Positions 1 to 13,734 of a stretch of 64,000 nucleotides of DNA are shown in pieces. The DNA is from Isoetes taiwanensis (taxonomy: Eukaryota > Streptophyta > Lycopodiopsida > Isoetales > Isoetaceae), in assembly GCA_021234155.1 (NCBI GenBank), contig JAJEKV010000005.1, forward strand, positions 18,088,089 to 18,152,088, written 5' to 3'. Made by a program: the position numbers and the translations under genes. Under the pieces are notes generated by a model, which did no database searches, was not told where the DNA came from, and saw only the letters and a list, made by a program, of their open reading frames with translations. Numbering within the stretch: position 1 is the stretch's first letter; every line of letters starts with the position of its first letter.

Positions 1-470
1 TTTGACAATATGCCTGTCAGGTCAGGGATGTGGTCTTATGGAATGTGCTAATAATATCAAGTTATGCGGTCTTATGGAATGTGCTAATAATATCAAGTTA
101 TGCTGAAAATGGGCTGGGACTAGAAGCTCTGAAATGCTATAGAGATATGCAATTAAATGGGATAGCCCCAAATGCTATAACATTTTCTAGCTCACTCAAG
201 ACATGTAGCAATGATTTTTCCCTTGAAATGGGTCGAGAAATACATTTAAAAATTGCGGGGGAGGGATTGGGTGACATCTCTGACAATATGTGAATTGTGG
301 CTCTCTTGCAGGGGCACAAGAAGTTTTCAACAAGCGCAGTATTCCAAATTTGGTGTCATGGAATACACTAATTACGGGATATATCGACTGTGGGCTTTGT
401 TGGAAAGCATTAAAATGTTATCAACAGATGGAACTTAGGGGGATAACTGGAGATGCCATTACTGTTCCTG
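1..470 (+). pseudogene. PPR protein fragment (broken)
   Basis: Pentatricopeptide repeats are helical-hairpin motifs that bind organellar RNA. Two consecutive repeats are readable: VLWNVLISSYAENG-like followed by EALKCYRDMQLNGIAPNAIT, then SLAGAQEVF, LVSWNTLITGYIDCG and KALKCYQQMELRGI. The frame is broken three ways. A 5-bp duplication (gtcag) at 16-25 shifts it. A perfect 36-bp in-frame tandem duplication covers 32-103. Near 285-293 the expected NTLVDMYA-like segment is lost, and the frame moves from position-30 phase to position-290 phase. After about 470 similarity stops. The wording of the repeats is typical of PLS-type PPR proteins of ferns, which is a family inference. No E or DYW domain is visible. 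It is a fragment lying in transposon-rich DNA, not a working gene. Confidence 0.85.
32..103 (+). repeat. 36-bp perfect tandem duplication
   Basis: Positions 32-67 and 68-103 are identical. The duplication adds 12 codons (VLWNVLIISSYA twice) inside the PPR relic and keeps the frame. Confidence 0.95.
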
Positions 471-479
471 TCAGTGTGA

Positions 480-1440
480 ACTGGGAAATTCATTTTGTAC
501 TGGTATTTCAATTTGCTAATTGCTTTTTACGTGCATTTATAATTCTATTTTATTACGAGCCACTTTTACAAGGGTGGATGTGGAATTACTGGTATGCCTG
601 GCCTGCCAGCTTCTGTCTTCTATCCCTCTGCCCCACACCAGTGTTGGGGAATGTTTTTGATCTTAATAGGAAAAATTCCTACTACTTTTGAGGGCATTCG
701 AAATTTACAAATTCTAATCGGAAGCTTCCTTCAACCAGAAAATTTCGAATTTGATAAACTAAAATTAAGTTTTATATTGAGCCCTTTCTGTGATATAACA
801 AAGCATGTAATATGCAGAAACAAGAAAAAAGGGTTGTATTCTTGTTTAAGGCACAATAGAGATAGACGAGATTCTGATCTTTGACATACAAGAGTTGCAT
901 ATAAGAGCAAACAAAATCTATCTTGTATTCTCAACTGTGCTCTTTCTTTCATGACATTATTTTCTTTCATCCTACAAACGAGGATTTAATTGATCGGCCA
1001 TAGCTTTGTGGTTGTGATGCTTAAGAAATAACACACATATAAATGCCGCCCCCTTTCTGCAAGGCGGCAAGAATCTGAAATCACTCAAAAATTGTGCGGG
1101 ATGGGTTCCGTTGGGTTTCCATGCCATCGATAACTATTAATGTTGGATTTGTACACCCTCATCTCTCGGGGGAACTTCCCAGTCTTTGCCCCACATCGAT
1201 AAACTAATGGAAAACATACCCCAATTATTAAATCTTTGCCCTTATTTTCTTTTCCTTACCACACCCACTATTATATCATAGGTGGTTCATTATTTCTTTA
1301 CTGCAATACTTCTTCCATGTCGAGCACCAAAGATTTCTTCAAGCCAATTCTCATAAAGTCATGGTATCAAGTATTCTATTGTCTTGATGTAGCAATTTGA
1401 ATTGATTGTCAAGACTTTGAACTATCATTTAAGCCACTTC
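480..1440. other. no gene recognised
   Basis: AT-rich sequence with short open frames only. No domain, RNA gene or clear repeat was recognised. At 1,443-1,470 there are inverted CCCTCC/GGAGGG runs that could form a small hairpin. Confidence 0.5.
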
Positions 1441-1487
1441 ACCCTCCGGCCATGGAGGGCAACCCTCCGTGCGCAGCACCTTGTTTT

Positions 1488-1760
1488 TTAAATATAACTA
1501 CCATTAACATTAATTAATACAAACCATTGCATTCCACACTTAAAAATAAAATTCCCCCTTAAACCCCCTTTGCTTTGGGTGCATATTCACACGGGGGCTG
1601 ACGTAGGGCATCGAGAGCTGTTGGATGAGCATATATGCCTTTTATTCCTCGATATAGACCGTACATAGAGATCCTTGTTTGTGGGGTATGCCTGTACAAG
1701 TTTTGGTATACTGTATAACACAGTTTGCGAAATACGATAAGATTTGAGATAATGTACTAT
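1488..1760 (-). repeat. partial MITE copy
   Basis: It begins with the terminal-repeat sequence (ataactaccattaacattaa, then the AAATTCCCCCTTAAACCCCC core and TTTGGGTGCATATTCACACG). It then continues in the opposite orientation to the complete copy at 11,343-11,778, for example TTGTTTGTGGGGTATGC. The second terminal repeat is missing, and the copy passes straight into the Helitron 3' tail. Confidence 0.75.
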
Positions 1761-1769
1761 ATGGTGTTG

Positions 1770-2695
<926 letters not shown>

Positions 2696-2721
2696 GGGTT
2701 GTTGTCTTTCTCTGCATGTGT

Positions 2722-2885
2722 TTGTGCATGAATCTGCGCATGCGTATGCATGTGCATGTGCACATGCATGTGCATGTGTGTGCATGTTTATGTGCATGTG
2801 CATGTATATGCATGTGCATGTGTATTGTGCAAGTGCAAGTGCAAGTGCATGTGCATGTGTGCATGTGTGCATATGCATGTGTACT
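2722..2885. repeat. TGCATG/TGTGCA-rich satellite
   Basis: Degenerate tandem TGCATG and TGTGCATG units; a diverged copy is at 14,757-14,905 in the same relative place. Long Cys/His/Met open frames on both strands here come from the repeat and are not genes. Confidence 0.95.
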
Positions 2886-3370
2886 TGCCCTCTTGGTGGA
2901 TTTTACTATCACGAGATGGATTTTGCTCACACTTACAAAGGTATTTGTTTTTAATGTTTCTTGATTAGCATAATGTTGGTTTCGATTCTACAATGTAGTG
3001 GTGCAAAAGCCCCTTTTGTTTCCTTCCTAAGATTTTCTTTGCAGATTCAAGTTTAGGCCCCCGCTTGCTTCCAACTCTTGGATATTCACGGCTGCGGATT
3101 GCTCATAGCGACCGACCTTTAGCTTCAATCAACAAACGGATTCTTATGCACACAACAAAGCGGATTATTCCGCCCTTTTCCATGTCCGCCTTGGATCGGT
3201 CAAGCGGTGGCCACAAGAATGCATTTATATTGTAGGTTTGGAACTTTAATCGAACCATAAGGTGAATCATGCATTACCTTTAAGCTAGAGATGGAGCATC
3301 CAAAATCATATGGATTGATAAACAATGGTGTCATTGTGAAAGAGAAATAGTTGTAGCGGAAGTAACAATA
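2886..3370. repeat. Helitron internal repeat, copy 1
   Basis: Non-coding sequence closely matching 14,906-15,417, including the GGTGCAAAAGCCCCTTTTG and CTTGGATATTC stretches. No gene is seen. Confidence 0.8.
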
Positions 3371-3480
3371 TGTAGCATAATAACAGGGGGTTTTCTGGTT
3401 TGAATTCTAAAATTTTTGTCACACGGGAGGGGGGGGGAGGTGACGTCCCTAAGGACCGGAAGGGGCCAAATTTTTTTTTT
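3371..3480 (+). mobile_element. Helitron-like 5' terminus (TGTAGCATAATAACAGGGG)
   Basis: An exact family terminus preceded by AACAATA, the same context as 15,418. It is followed by a G-rich run and by GGACCGGAAGGGGCC plus an A3T11 tract, a degraded form of the GGCCCCGAAGGGGCC hairpin that precedes other MITE copies. Confidence 0.55.
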
Positions 3481-3535
3481 TGCAACACAAACCATTAATA
3501 TCCAACATATAAAAATTAAATCCCCCAACACATAA

Positions 3536-3942
3536 CAACCAACACATAACAACCATTGACATTAACAACCAACACATAACTACCATTGACATTAATTAAC
3601 ACAACCATTGGGTCCAACACATTTAAATTAAAATCCCCCTTAAACCCCCTTTGGTTTGGGTGCATATTCACACGGGGGTGACGTAGGGCAGCGAGAGCCC
3701 TCATAATGTATTTTGCACGTACGAAATTAACATCATATAGTATTCCGCTTGAAATCTTATAGTATTTTGCGAATCTTGTTATACAGTATAGCAAATTTTA
3801 TACTTGCATACCCCACAAACGAGGAACTTTACGTACGGTATAGATTAAGGAATAAGGGGTGAATATGCCTATCCAACAGCTCTCGTTGCTCGGAGTCACC
3901 CCCTGTGTGAATATGCACCCAAACCAAAGGGGGTTTAAGGGG
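3536..3942 (+). mobile_element. MITE, right terminal repeat truncated
   Basis: Same element as 11,343-11,778: left terminal repeat, CACACGGGGGTGACGTAGGG, then an AT-rich core with CATACCCCACAAACGAGG, then the start of the right repeat. It stops at TTTAAGGGG, where GAGACGGTTGC begins. The identical break occurs at 15,978, so both copies descend from one truncated copy. Confidence 0.85.
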
Positions 3943-6024
3943 GAGACGGTTGCAACACAAGAGCTAGTTACAGCACTTGTGAAGCTCATACCGCTGTAGG
4001 AGATGTCGAGTACTCTCACAACACTGGCTCAAAATACTAAAAGCGGTGTAGTCTCCTTTATTGCATTGGTGGCCTAACTTGCTATGGCACCACTCTGTAC
4101 TCTTTTCTTGTACGGATGCAATAGAGCAATATCTTGAAGTGCCCCTATAATTAAGGGCATAATTGGTTGCCAATAATACAATGGCACCATGACTACTAAA
4201 GCTGTGTATTTGGCTTTAAGGCCTTGTGACGGATTTTACCTATGGTCCTATGTGGATTTAGGTAAATGTGGCCACATTGTGTAAAGGCCACAAAAAAATA
4301 TATTTTGGTAGATATAAGCAATATGCTTATGCTACTTGGAAGCGACATATTGCTTTTTAAAGATGTTGGTCTGCAAAAGACCTTCGAAAATAGTTAACAA
4401 TGGGAAGTATTGCAAGAAATACCAAACCTTGTACCTTAGGGTCTTGAAAAATTGTTTTGCTTAGTATTTCTAAAGCAAACATCATTTGACTAATTGTTGT
4501 ACCCAAAATATATGCACATGGGTTTTTGATTTTAAACACGAGTGCAACTATAGCTTTGTGGGGATATTTTGCAACAATTGTTGGGGCCAGGATTAAACCT
4601 TATCTGAGGTTGTTCGGTGGATCCTATGCACAATCTGGCAAGGATTTGAAAATGGCGCACAATTTAATTGTGGAAAACAATATTGGCAATTGTGGCAACC
4701 TAGTATACTTGAGATGCAATTAGATTGCATTAGAAAATCCTATATAAGGTGACATTTGTGTGGGAAAACTTGGTAGCCTATGCTATATTTTACCCCTGAA
4801 GCTGACATTTTTTGTTAAATGATATTATCAAATCCATTTGCATCTGGGGCTTTGCCCATCACACTTTGGTGCCACACATTTACATATTTGGCTTGATTTG
4901 CAAGGTAACCTTAGGGCAAATGATATTTTGGCACGGGTAGCTGGTGAAACAATTTAGCCAATACTATCTGAGAAAACAAGTTGCTTATTTGAAAGGAGCA
5001 ATCATAATCAGGTTGGACTTTATTTAGTCTCCTAATACAGTTTTTGGCTCACGATTTCTATAGTCTAGCCATAAAAGGTTCCATGTCTTTTGTTTGCACT
5101 AATGCATTCATCTGAGGTTAGGAACAGAACTGAATTTGTCTCTCTATAAAAGGAAGACCATGCCTTTTAGTATTTATTTAAAGGGGAGATGGTTTTTAAG
5201 ATGTATGAGTGATTATGATTCGCTTGTACATTATAACACTTACATCTTAAATTTTGAAAGCCTCTTTTGTCATTCTACTAAAGTAGCTTATTTTATTTGC
5301 ATAAGCGTGATTGAAGAAAGCCGTGAAAGCTTTTCGTTAAAACTATTTTTATAACGATATGATTATCATGTATACTCTATAATAAAGAATACATTTGCAA
5401 TTGATAATGATATTATCAGGTCCTGCAAATAATCGAGCAGACTTTGGCTCTCGTATTTGCATAATGGAGCTTCAAAACTTAGTTGGACTGCCCTCTTTTC
5501 AAGACATTGTCTAAGGCTTAAACTTAGGCGGTATTTGCAATTTTGAAACTAGAAATCATTATAATTTGGATGCACTATGTTTATACTTGGAATGCACCAT
5601 GTTAGTTGTATAAGTAGCATATCCGATTGCAGCTTATTGGATGTGGAAAAATCATTTACGTTATAATTCCATTTCTCTTTCTCGATTAATGGTTTCTCAG
5701 GGCAAAAGGATACAATTGGTGATCAGTGATAAACTGAGAGACCCAATGTACCTTTTGGCCCTTGCATCGTTACCGGGATTACTGCTAACGTTTGCATGTT
5801 TGGCTGCAGGTACGGGTTCTCTCCTCCAATTGTCTCTCCTTTGCTTTCAGGGAAGCTGTTGACGAAAAAAAGAATGGAATATTTGCACATGAGCTGGAAA
5901 CATGAACACTAGGATTATGATCGGCTTGGATAAGTATAATACCATACTTTCTGGTAAAGAATGAAATGTAAAACTATTTTTTATTTCTACTACACTTTTT
6001 GCTTTGTAAAGATACACTTTCAAA
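3943..6024. repeat. repeat body R, copy 1
   Basis: A non-coding body shared with 15,979-18,837 and 46,968-49,243. Relative to those copies it lacks about 780 bp at position ~4,935, corresponding to 16,967-17,757. It holds no recognisable protein domain. Short open frames such as 5,641-5,862 are not conserved between copies. Confidence 0.85.
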
Positions 6025-6026
6025 TA

Positions 6027-6170
6027 TCTAGCATTATAACAGGGGGTTGTTTTTTCTGTTTTTGTACTGTTTTCTCTAAGGTTTTCATATGATTTGGTGG
6101 CCGTATTCATCCAGGTGTACTAAATAGTATTTCTAGAGTGCACCCTTTTATTAGCCGTTGATTTTAGAAA
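6027..6170 (+). mobile_element. Helitron 5' end (TCTAGCATTATAACAGGGG)
   Basis: A canonical-looking terminus: flanking A, then TC, an AT-rich stretch and a G run. The family subterminal sequence follows. The element runs to the right and carries the RING-ligase exons. Confidence 0.7.
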
Positions 6171-6607
6171 AAGGGGCAAATCGTGTGGTGGAGGCTTGTT
6201 TTGTGGTGGGTGAGAATATCCTCCCATTTTTTTTTAGGGTTTTTTCTAGGATTGTGTGGATTAGGGCCATAAGTCTTAGTTGAATGCTGCAGGATGGGAC
6301 CTTTGGGGCCTGTGTTGGACGCCAGAAACTTCTCGAGGCCATGGAACGTTGTTTTCAGCATTGGGTCATGGTGCTTGTAGTGGGTTGTGGTTTTACCGAG
6401 AAGAATAGACTGGTATTTGTATTGGGTCAATTAGTCCGGCAGGCATCACGAAGGGCAAGAAACAGTAGTTATAGGGTTCGCAAATTAATTAGTTCGCAAA
6501 ATATTCCTTCTCTTATTGTTTCTTTGCGACCATGCAGTGGAGAGGAAACTGGGTACTTCGTTGGAAATTTTGAAATTGGAGAACTGGAATCAAGAAGGCA
6601 GGAGACA

Positions 6608-7305
6608 ATGGCAGTTCAAGCACAGTACCCCTCAAATATCCCGGTTGCTGATTTTTGCATCAGGTACGAGAGTTTGAATTCATATTCTTGCGTTGATCTA
6701 ACCCAAATCATTTTTATATTTGATATGCGTGCAAACTACTCTAGAGTTGCATGGGCTGCGAAATCATCAATTGGGTCGTTGCCTAATATGTAATTTGCAA
6801 TGCAACAGGGCTCGGCAGGGCTATGCAAATGGAAACAGGAACCTTATGAATCCGTTTGGACTAGCACCCAATTTGGAGGACATGCAATACCAGTTTCTCA
6901 ACGGGGCTGGCACATCAAACCCGCTTCTCCTCTTCAATCCAAGTATGACAGGCTTTGCACCTCTGTCTTTGTTTTCTTTTGTTTGTGTTCCCTTTTTTTG
7001 TTTGGAAGGCGTTAGGGTGAGATTCATGTCATTTTTTCTGTTGGAACTATACTATGACAAGGCAGTGTTGTTTTGAGATCTGTTGTGAGAGCCATAATCT
7101 GATCATCTCTTATTGCATATCCGGTTCACGTATACGCTCCGATTACACTCTCTGTTCACTAGCGATCCACATTGCTAAATGAAAATGAGCGAGAATTCTT
7201 GTTGAATTTGAATAGCTCCAACAAAATACCACAGGAATTGGATCTTTTCGCACAACATCATCAGTAGCAGCATCATCGCTATCATCATCAACAGCAGCAA
7301 CGTCT
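6608..7305 (+). pseudogene. BOI/S-RNase-binding-type RING ligase, captured exons
   Basis: Members of this plant family are RING E3 ubiquitin ligases with a long Gln-rich N-terminal half and a C-terminal RING finger. Exon 1 (6,608-6,663) reads MAVQAQYPSNIPVADF and ends at a CAG|GTACGAG donor. Exon 2 (about 6,809-6,962, after TTGCAATGCAACAG) reads LMNPFGLAPNLEDMQYQFLN, then GAGTSNPLLLFNPSMTGFAP. A third piece (about 7,227-7,305) reads KIPQELDLFAQHH, followed by a His/Gln-rich run broken by an in-frame TAG. The coiled-coil and RING parts are absent. The exons keep introns, so genomic DNA was captured, most likely by the Helitron starting at 6,027. Family assignment is from remembered N-terminal wording and is moderately sure. 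Confidence 0.55.
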
Positions 7306-7309
7306 GATA

Positions 7310-8360
7310 TCTTGATGGGTGCACCATGAATTCTGAGGCTGAACCATAAATTCTAAGTCTGAATAACAAAGGGCAATAAAATGCCTAGAAGGCGCAATAG
7401 AAACCTTTGCATCTACGAGGTATCTAGGATTCCATTTATATCATTTTCATTCCTCTGTCGGTTTAAAAATTGTAACCCTTGCCTTGGTATATTCGAGGGA
7501 CATGAGGGTGCAATTGTGTGTTCGAGATAGAATGGGTGCAAAGCGCGGTGTTTGAGATAGACTGGGGAAGTGAGACATTTGTTTTGAGAAAATGGGTTGT
7601 GCATAACCCGTGCCAATGTTATCACCCACGATCCATGGAAATGAATGTATTTTAAAATGAATGTATTTTCGTGATTGATGCTGAAAGAAATCCTCTTAAC
7701 ATGCAAGATCAGGGCTTCAACTCTCTAAAATACATTCATATGGACGATAAAATCATATTCTATTCTATTCTATTCTCTAATATCTAGCATTATTACCCGT
7801 TTTTTCCTTTATCTTGCTATTTAATGTAGAACCTGGTACATAATGTTTCTGAGATCTAGTAGGAATACCACATTTTGAAATATTTATTCTTTTTTGGGTG
7901 TTAAACAATCTTCTTTGGTATTTCAGTCTGGCATGCATTGTTTCGATTAATCTGATTTACGCTACCAAATTTATAGGCATTCGTAGACAAATGTCGTGCA
8001 TGTCCTATTGCATTGCTTGCCTTTTTCGTGCTTCATATTCCACTGGTTGGTAATGTTTACTTTGCATACTTGTTATGGTAGTGCAGATATTTCATACTAC
8101 AGTGAATGTTTGATGCTGATTATTAAGCTATGCCATGCATATTCAATATGTTTATAATGATGCTACAGTATTTGCTATGCCATGTAAGTTCAATAAATTG
8201 TGGCAATATGTTGATATCTCTATCGATTCTCTATCGATTCTCACATAATAATCATATGATGAAAATTATGCAAGTGTTTGGTTTGTATTAAATGCTTTTC
8301 TATTTTTTTCGTCAATCTTTACACAATTCCTAAGGCCATTAAAGTTTTCCTCCTTTGTTA
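7310..8360. other. no gene; second Helitron-like terminus at 7,783
   Basis: TCTAGCATTATTACCCG at 7,783 is a variant 5' terminus, preceded by TATTC repeats. A 15-bp tandem repeat (aatgaatgtatttta-like) lies near 7,642-7,670. The rest is AT-rich with no recognisable coding potential. Confidence 0.45.
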
Positions 8361-8361
8361 G

Positions 8362-8925
8362 GGCCCGAAGGGCCAATTTTTTTTTTTAGTATAACTACCA
8401 TTAACATTAATTAATACAAACCATTGCATTCCACACTTAAAAATAAAATTCCCCCTTAAACCCCCTTTGCTTTGGGTGCATATTCACACGGGGGCTGACG
8501 TAGGGCATCGAGAGCTGTTGGATGAGCATATATGCCTTTTATTCCTCGATATAGACCGTACATAGAGATCCTTGTTTGTGGGGTATGCCTGTACAAGTTT
8601 TGGTATCTTGTATAACCACGGTTTATGTAAATCTGATAAGATTTGAGATAATGTACTATATGGTGTTGAAAGGAAATACTTGTTTATGTGAATATAAAGA
8701 ACAGCTTCAGACAAATATTGAACTTATCTAGTATTCTTGTTGGACTCTCATCGGTTTTAGGGCCCGGGTAGTGCCGGGACGTAATTTCTCTAGCCGGTTA
8801 AGTGACCAAGTTAGGAGTATGGACTTGGCTAGATTAGACCCTAGGCAAAGGAAAGTATATATGCTGAAACATCTGTTATCATATTCAAGGATATGAAACT
8901 CTATCCTTTTGAGTCCACCTGAATA
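8362..8925 (+). repeat. hairpin + partial MITE + Helitron tail copy, interrupted
   Basis: GGGCCCGAAGGGCC plus a T11 run at 8,362-8,388 precedes a partial MITE. Its 8,391-8,925 part matches 1,490-2,021 almost base for base. It stops at GAGTCCACCTGAAT where a new Helitron terminus begins. The missing right part of this copy resumes at 11,779. Confidence 0.8.
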
Positions 8926-9070
8926 TGTAGCATAATAACAGGGGGTTTCTTTTGTATTTTTATACTGTTTTTTCCTATGGTTTTGCTATGATTTGGTGAA
9001 TGTATCTCGATGGAGTGTACTAATAAGTATTTCTAGAGTCGCATACATCTTTGCATTGATTTTTGCTCTT
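8926..9070 (+). mobile_element. Helitron 5' end (TGTAGCATAATAACAGGGG)
   Basis: An exact family terminus inserted into the Helitron tail copy that ends at 8,925. The usual subterminal block follows (TACTAATAAGTATTTCTAGA). Confidence 0.65.
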
Positions 9071-9117
9071 TTAATGGTTAGCACCCATGTATTTGTCGAG
9101 ATGTACAAGAAAAATAT

Positions 9118-9560
9118 ATGTACAACCCTCCCTTTGCATCGCGAGTCGAAGGGCATATTTTAGGGTTCGAGGCAAGGCCGACCCCTTCGTGGCTTTTACG
9201 AAAGAGGGCCTCAGCACGTTTCTTCTATTCGGACATGGAAGACGAAGAACAGCAGGAACAGGGGATGTTTCAAGAGAACAGAGCAACGGTGATTTTTTAT
9301 GGGTATTTGTTCTGGTTCCAGAAAGGGCGGTGAAGGAATCGTCATGCCCAACTCGGTATTCTAGCTGGCCGGGAGCCCCTCCTCACAAAAAAAACAAGAA
9401 GATGAAGAGACCCGAAGGCTCTGTGAGAATCTTTTATAGAAATGCCAATGGCAAGTGTAGAGCTTTGGATGCTGTTAGTTGGGTGTTCGGTAAAATGCAG
9501 TGTAAAGAATGTGTATTCACAGCCTATGCCAATTGTCAAAACCCATTTGTACCACGGTGA
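9118..9560 (+). pseudogene. unrecognised captured coding fragment
   Basis: The region is GC-richer than its surroundings and has overlapping open frames. One starts at MEDEEQQEQGMFQEN (9,235). The longest includes KKMKRPEGSVRIFYRNANGK followed by CRALDAVSWVFGKMQC. Base composition and position directly inside a Helitron 5' end suggest a captured exon. I recognise no domain, and the correct frame is uncertain. Confidence 0.35.
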
Positions 9561-9998
9561 TATTTGATGCGATGCCATGCTGAGATGTTAATCCCATGGA
9601 CAACACACATCAGGTTAGAAATTATGTTTGCAGGTTATGTTCATAGGGATGAAGACAGTTATTTAGAAAAATCGAATTGGAAGTTGTGAGGCCAGATAAG
9701 TTCATATTTTTTACAGTGTTTGTTCCAGCCAGCTTATGGCAGTTCGTTTTGGTAGGCACACACGATGATATTTGATGTACGGTGATATTTGATGCGATGC
9801 CATGCGAGATGCTAATCCATGGACAACACACATCGGGTTAGAAATTATTTTTATCAAATCCATGTTTGCGAGGTTATGTTCATAAGGGCGAAAAGGCGGT
9901 TATTTAGAGAAATCAATTGGAAGTTGTGAGGCCGGATAAGTTGATATTTTTTACGGTGTTTGTTCCGGCCCGGCTTATGGCGGTTTCGTTTTAATAGT
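9555..9998. repeat. ~225-bp imperfect tandem duplication
   Basis: Two units begin with GATATTTGATGCGATGCCAT, at about 9,559 and 9,786, and run to TTATGGCAGTTCGTTTT and TTATGGCGGTTTCGTTTT. Most differences are at CAG/CGG or CCAG/CCGG positions. Confidence 0.9.
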
Positions 9999-9999
9999 C

Positions 10000-11215
10000 G
10001 AGCCTCCTTTTTTGGTAACGATGTGTTTTGCCTTGTTTGTGTACTAGCCATTTTAAGTAGATTATCTCTCGTAAGAAGGGCGAAAGAATGCAAATTAGAA
10101 GCGACCATATTGTTCATCTAGTTTTCCATTTCAGAAACACGGTAAGCAATCAGCGCCCAAAGACATTTAGATGGCAGTTTAACCAACAAAAATTCTACTT
10201 ATATGACTTTTAAAACTTGCACTAGAACTTGAAAGGGCGATTCTTGCTTGGGCTGGCTTTCGAATTTTTGCAGCAAAAAGGATTGGATTTTCCGGAAGAT
10301 TGAAGGTATTATTCTCGAGTTTTTTTGTTGTTGTTTATGAAAGGGGAATGCGTTCAAGATGGAGGGAATGGGAGTATCGTCGCTTGATGCAACCCGACCA
10401 CAAGAAGTTAATTGATCGCTTCAAAGTCTGTTTCAATAACGGTTGCTTTCATGAAAAATCTGGAGAGTGATTTCTCTTTGGAGCTTATAGCTTTCCAAAT
10501 TCAAAGCTTTGTCATTAGCCTTCCTTGAAGACCCATGAACTTCGATATCCTTTCTCGACCGTTATGAATTCACACCTTCAAGACCCATGATAACTTCGGC
10601 TACAAGCTTTGCAGCTCAAGTTTGGTTTCCCTCATAAGAGCATTTGTATGGTGAGTTTCTTACAAGGAGTTTGAGCAACTTCAGTTGGCTTGGTTTTCGT
10701 CATTGCCATTACTATTTGAGCTTTGATGTGTGCTCCATTGGTCTTGTGCGACTCGTCCTTTCGAGTAGTCCTTCCACGTTCATAACGTTTAAACATGCAG
10801 GCTATTTATTGTTCACAGATAAGATAATGTGACAAAAAAACTCATTTATATATATCTATCATTACATGTTTGTGTATTGCTGGATAATATTATTATAGGC
10901 ACGCTAGAGGCAACATGCACCATAGGCATGCATACTTCTTTAATGGCCCTTTAGAGTAACCCGGTTCGAGGCAACATCTTTGTAGGCATGCATATTTCTT
11001 TTAATGGGCCTTGGAGTAACCCAGGTTCAATTCAATGAGGCCTTCAGCCTTTAAATAACCATTATATATCATAATAATTTTTATACTTCATATTATTATT
11101 TTTTTTTTTTTTTTTTTATATTGCTACATAATTAGATATATGTTTTACATCCGACATATTATTATTTACAAAATATAACATCAACTCATCCAAGTGTGAA
11201 GTCACGTTGTTTGTT
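10000..11215. other. no gene recognised; short duplications and poly-T
   Basis: Two near-copies of the GGCATGCATACTTCTTTAAT type lie at 10,925 and 10,985. A T20 tract is at about 11,099-11,118. No coding or RNA feature can be supported. Confidence 0.5.
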
Positions 11216-11217
11216 CT

Positions 11218-11340
11218 TAGCCCCGAAGGGGCAAAAAATTTTTTTAACCTATATAACACATATTGCTACATGTTTTAGATGTCTTTTATATTCTCACGTC
11301 TGTTTTTTTTTTTATGGCCCAAGGCCAAAAAATTTTTTAG
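11218..11340. repeat. two GGCCCC-GAA-GGGGCC hairpins with poly-A/T
   Basis: AGCCCCGAAGGGGCAAAAAA plus a T7 run (11,219) and a shorter GGCCCAAGGCC plus A6T6 (11,314). The same module precedes MITE copies at 8,362 and 57,592 and, degraded, at 3,455 and 15,498. Confidence 0.8.
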
Positions 11341-11342
11341 TA

Positions 11343-11778
11343 TAATAACCAACACATAACTACCATTGACATTAATAAATATAACCATTGGATCCAACAC
11401 ATTTAAATTAAAATCCCCTTAAACCCCTTTGGTTTGGGTGCATATTCACACGGGGTGACTTAGGGCAGGGAGAGCCCTCATAATTGTATTTTGCACGCGT
11501 CTGAAATCAACACCATATAGTATTCGGTTGAAATCTTATAGTATTTTGCTAATCTTGTTATATCAGTATAGCAAATCTTGTACTTGCATACCCCACAAAC
11601 GAGGAACTTTACGCACGGTGTAGATTAAGGAATAAGGGGAATATGCCAATCCGGCGATGCCCGAGTGCGGGAATATGCAACCCAAACCAAAGGGGTTTAA
11701 GGGGATTTTAATTTAAATGTGTTGGATCCAATGGTTATATTTATTAATGTCAATGGTAGTTATGTGTTGGTAGTTATG
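11343..11778 (+). mobile_element. complete MITE with ~100-bp terminal inverted repeats
   Basis: The left arm (11,343-11,448) and right arm (11,670-11,778) are near-perfect reverse complements, with outer sequence ACCAACACATAACTACC and inner GGTTTGGGTGCATATTC. The core is ~220 bp and has no open frame. It sits exactly where the Helitron tail copy resumes. No clean target duplication is visible. Partial or whole copies lie at 1,488, 3,536, 8,391, 15,536 and 57,620. Superfamily is not assigned. Confidence 0.9.
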
Positions 11779-12126
11779 TTTTCCATTCGCACTGCTTTAC
11801 TGTTACATTGGCTATTACTGGTTTTGTTACTTACTTCTTTTTGTTATTTCTCGATGCATTGGGAAATTTCAAAAATGACAAGTACTAGCCACAGAATGAT
11901 GACGGATTTCTATGGTTTATGAACATTAAAAATTGGGCTTCTTGAAACCCCGAAAGCAGGACTATAAAGGTATGAATATTTGCCATGTGATTTATCTTTT
12001 AGCTTTTAACATAGTAACGATTTGTGTAACGTAGGGTCCTATGTAATGCTAGGTACCCCCTCGCTACCTAGCAATATCTTGAATTTTCTTTTTAGGACCC
12101 TACTTCTGCGGTGGGAGGTAGGATGC
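11779..12126 (+). mobile_element. Helitron-like 3' tail, copy 2
   Basis: Matches 2,070-2,417, including the terminal hairpin CCTACTTC (12,099-12,106) with GAGGTAGG (12,115-12,122). The (TA)n tract follows directly. Confidence 0.65.
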
Positions 12127-12130
12127 TACA

Positions 12131-13440
<1,310 letters not shown>

Positions 13441-13449
13441 TAACTGGAG

Positions 13450-13532
13450 ATGACTCTTCCGAAACCGCCGTTGATTACCGCGATGTATGCAATCATATTT
13501 TGTTGCATTCTGAGCTCGAAAGCTACAGGTAC
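13450..13532 (+). CDS. possible short exon with signal-like peptide
   Basis: MTLPKPPLITAMYAIIFCCI followed by LSSKATG, then CAG|GTACTGA, which is a good donor. It has a hydrophobic core like a secretion signal. It lies upstream of the SAP-like relic, and whether the two belong together is unknown. Confidence 0.25.
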
Positions 13533-13734
13533 TGATAATGCATTTTTTATTTCATTTCTCTTGAGTAATTCTGGATTATTTCTAGTATATTTCTTGTGGA
13601 TATCTGGTAAGTTTCACTTTATCTGGACGTTCTTGTAATTTCTGCTTTAGCGTATGGGATTAAGGGCTTAAAATCTCCTTAATTGGTTTTAGCAAATAGA
13701 CAGTATAAATAGACTTAGTTTCCCAATTCGAGAA

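Noticed and set aside
9854-10117. Basic minus-strand frame of 87 codons
   Set aside because: It runs through one unit of the ~225-bp duplication, and the other unit does not keep the frame.
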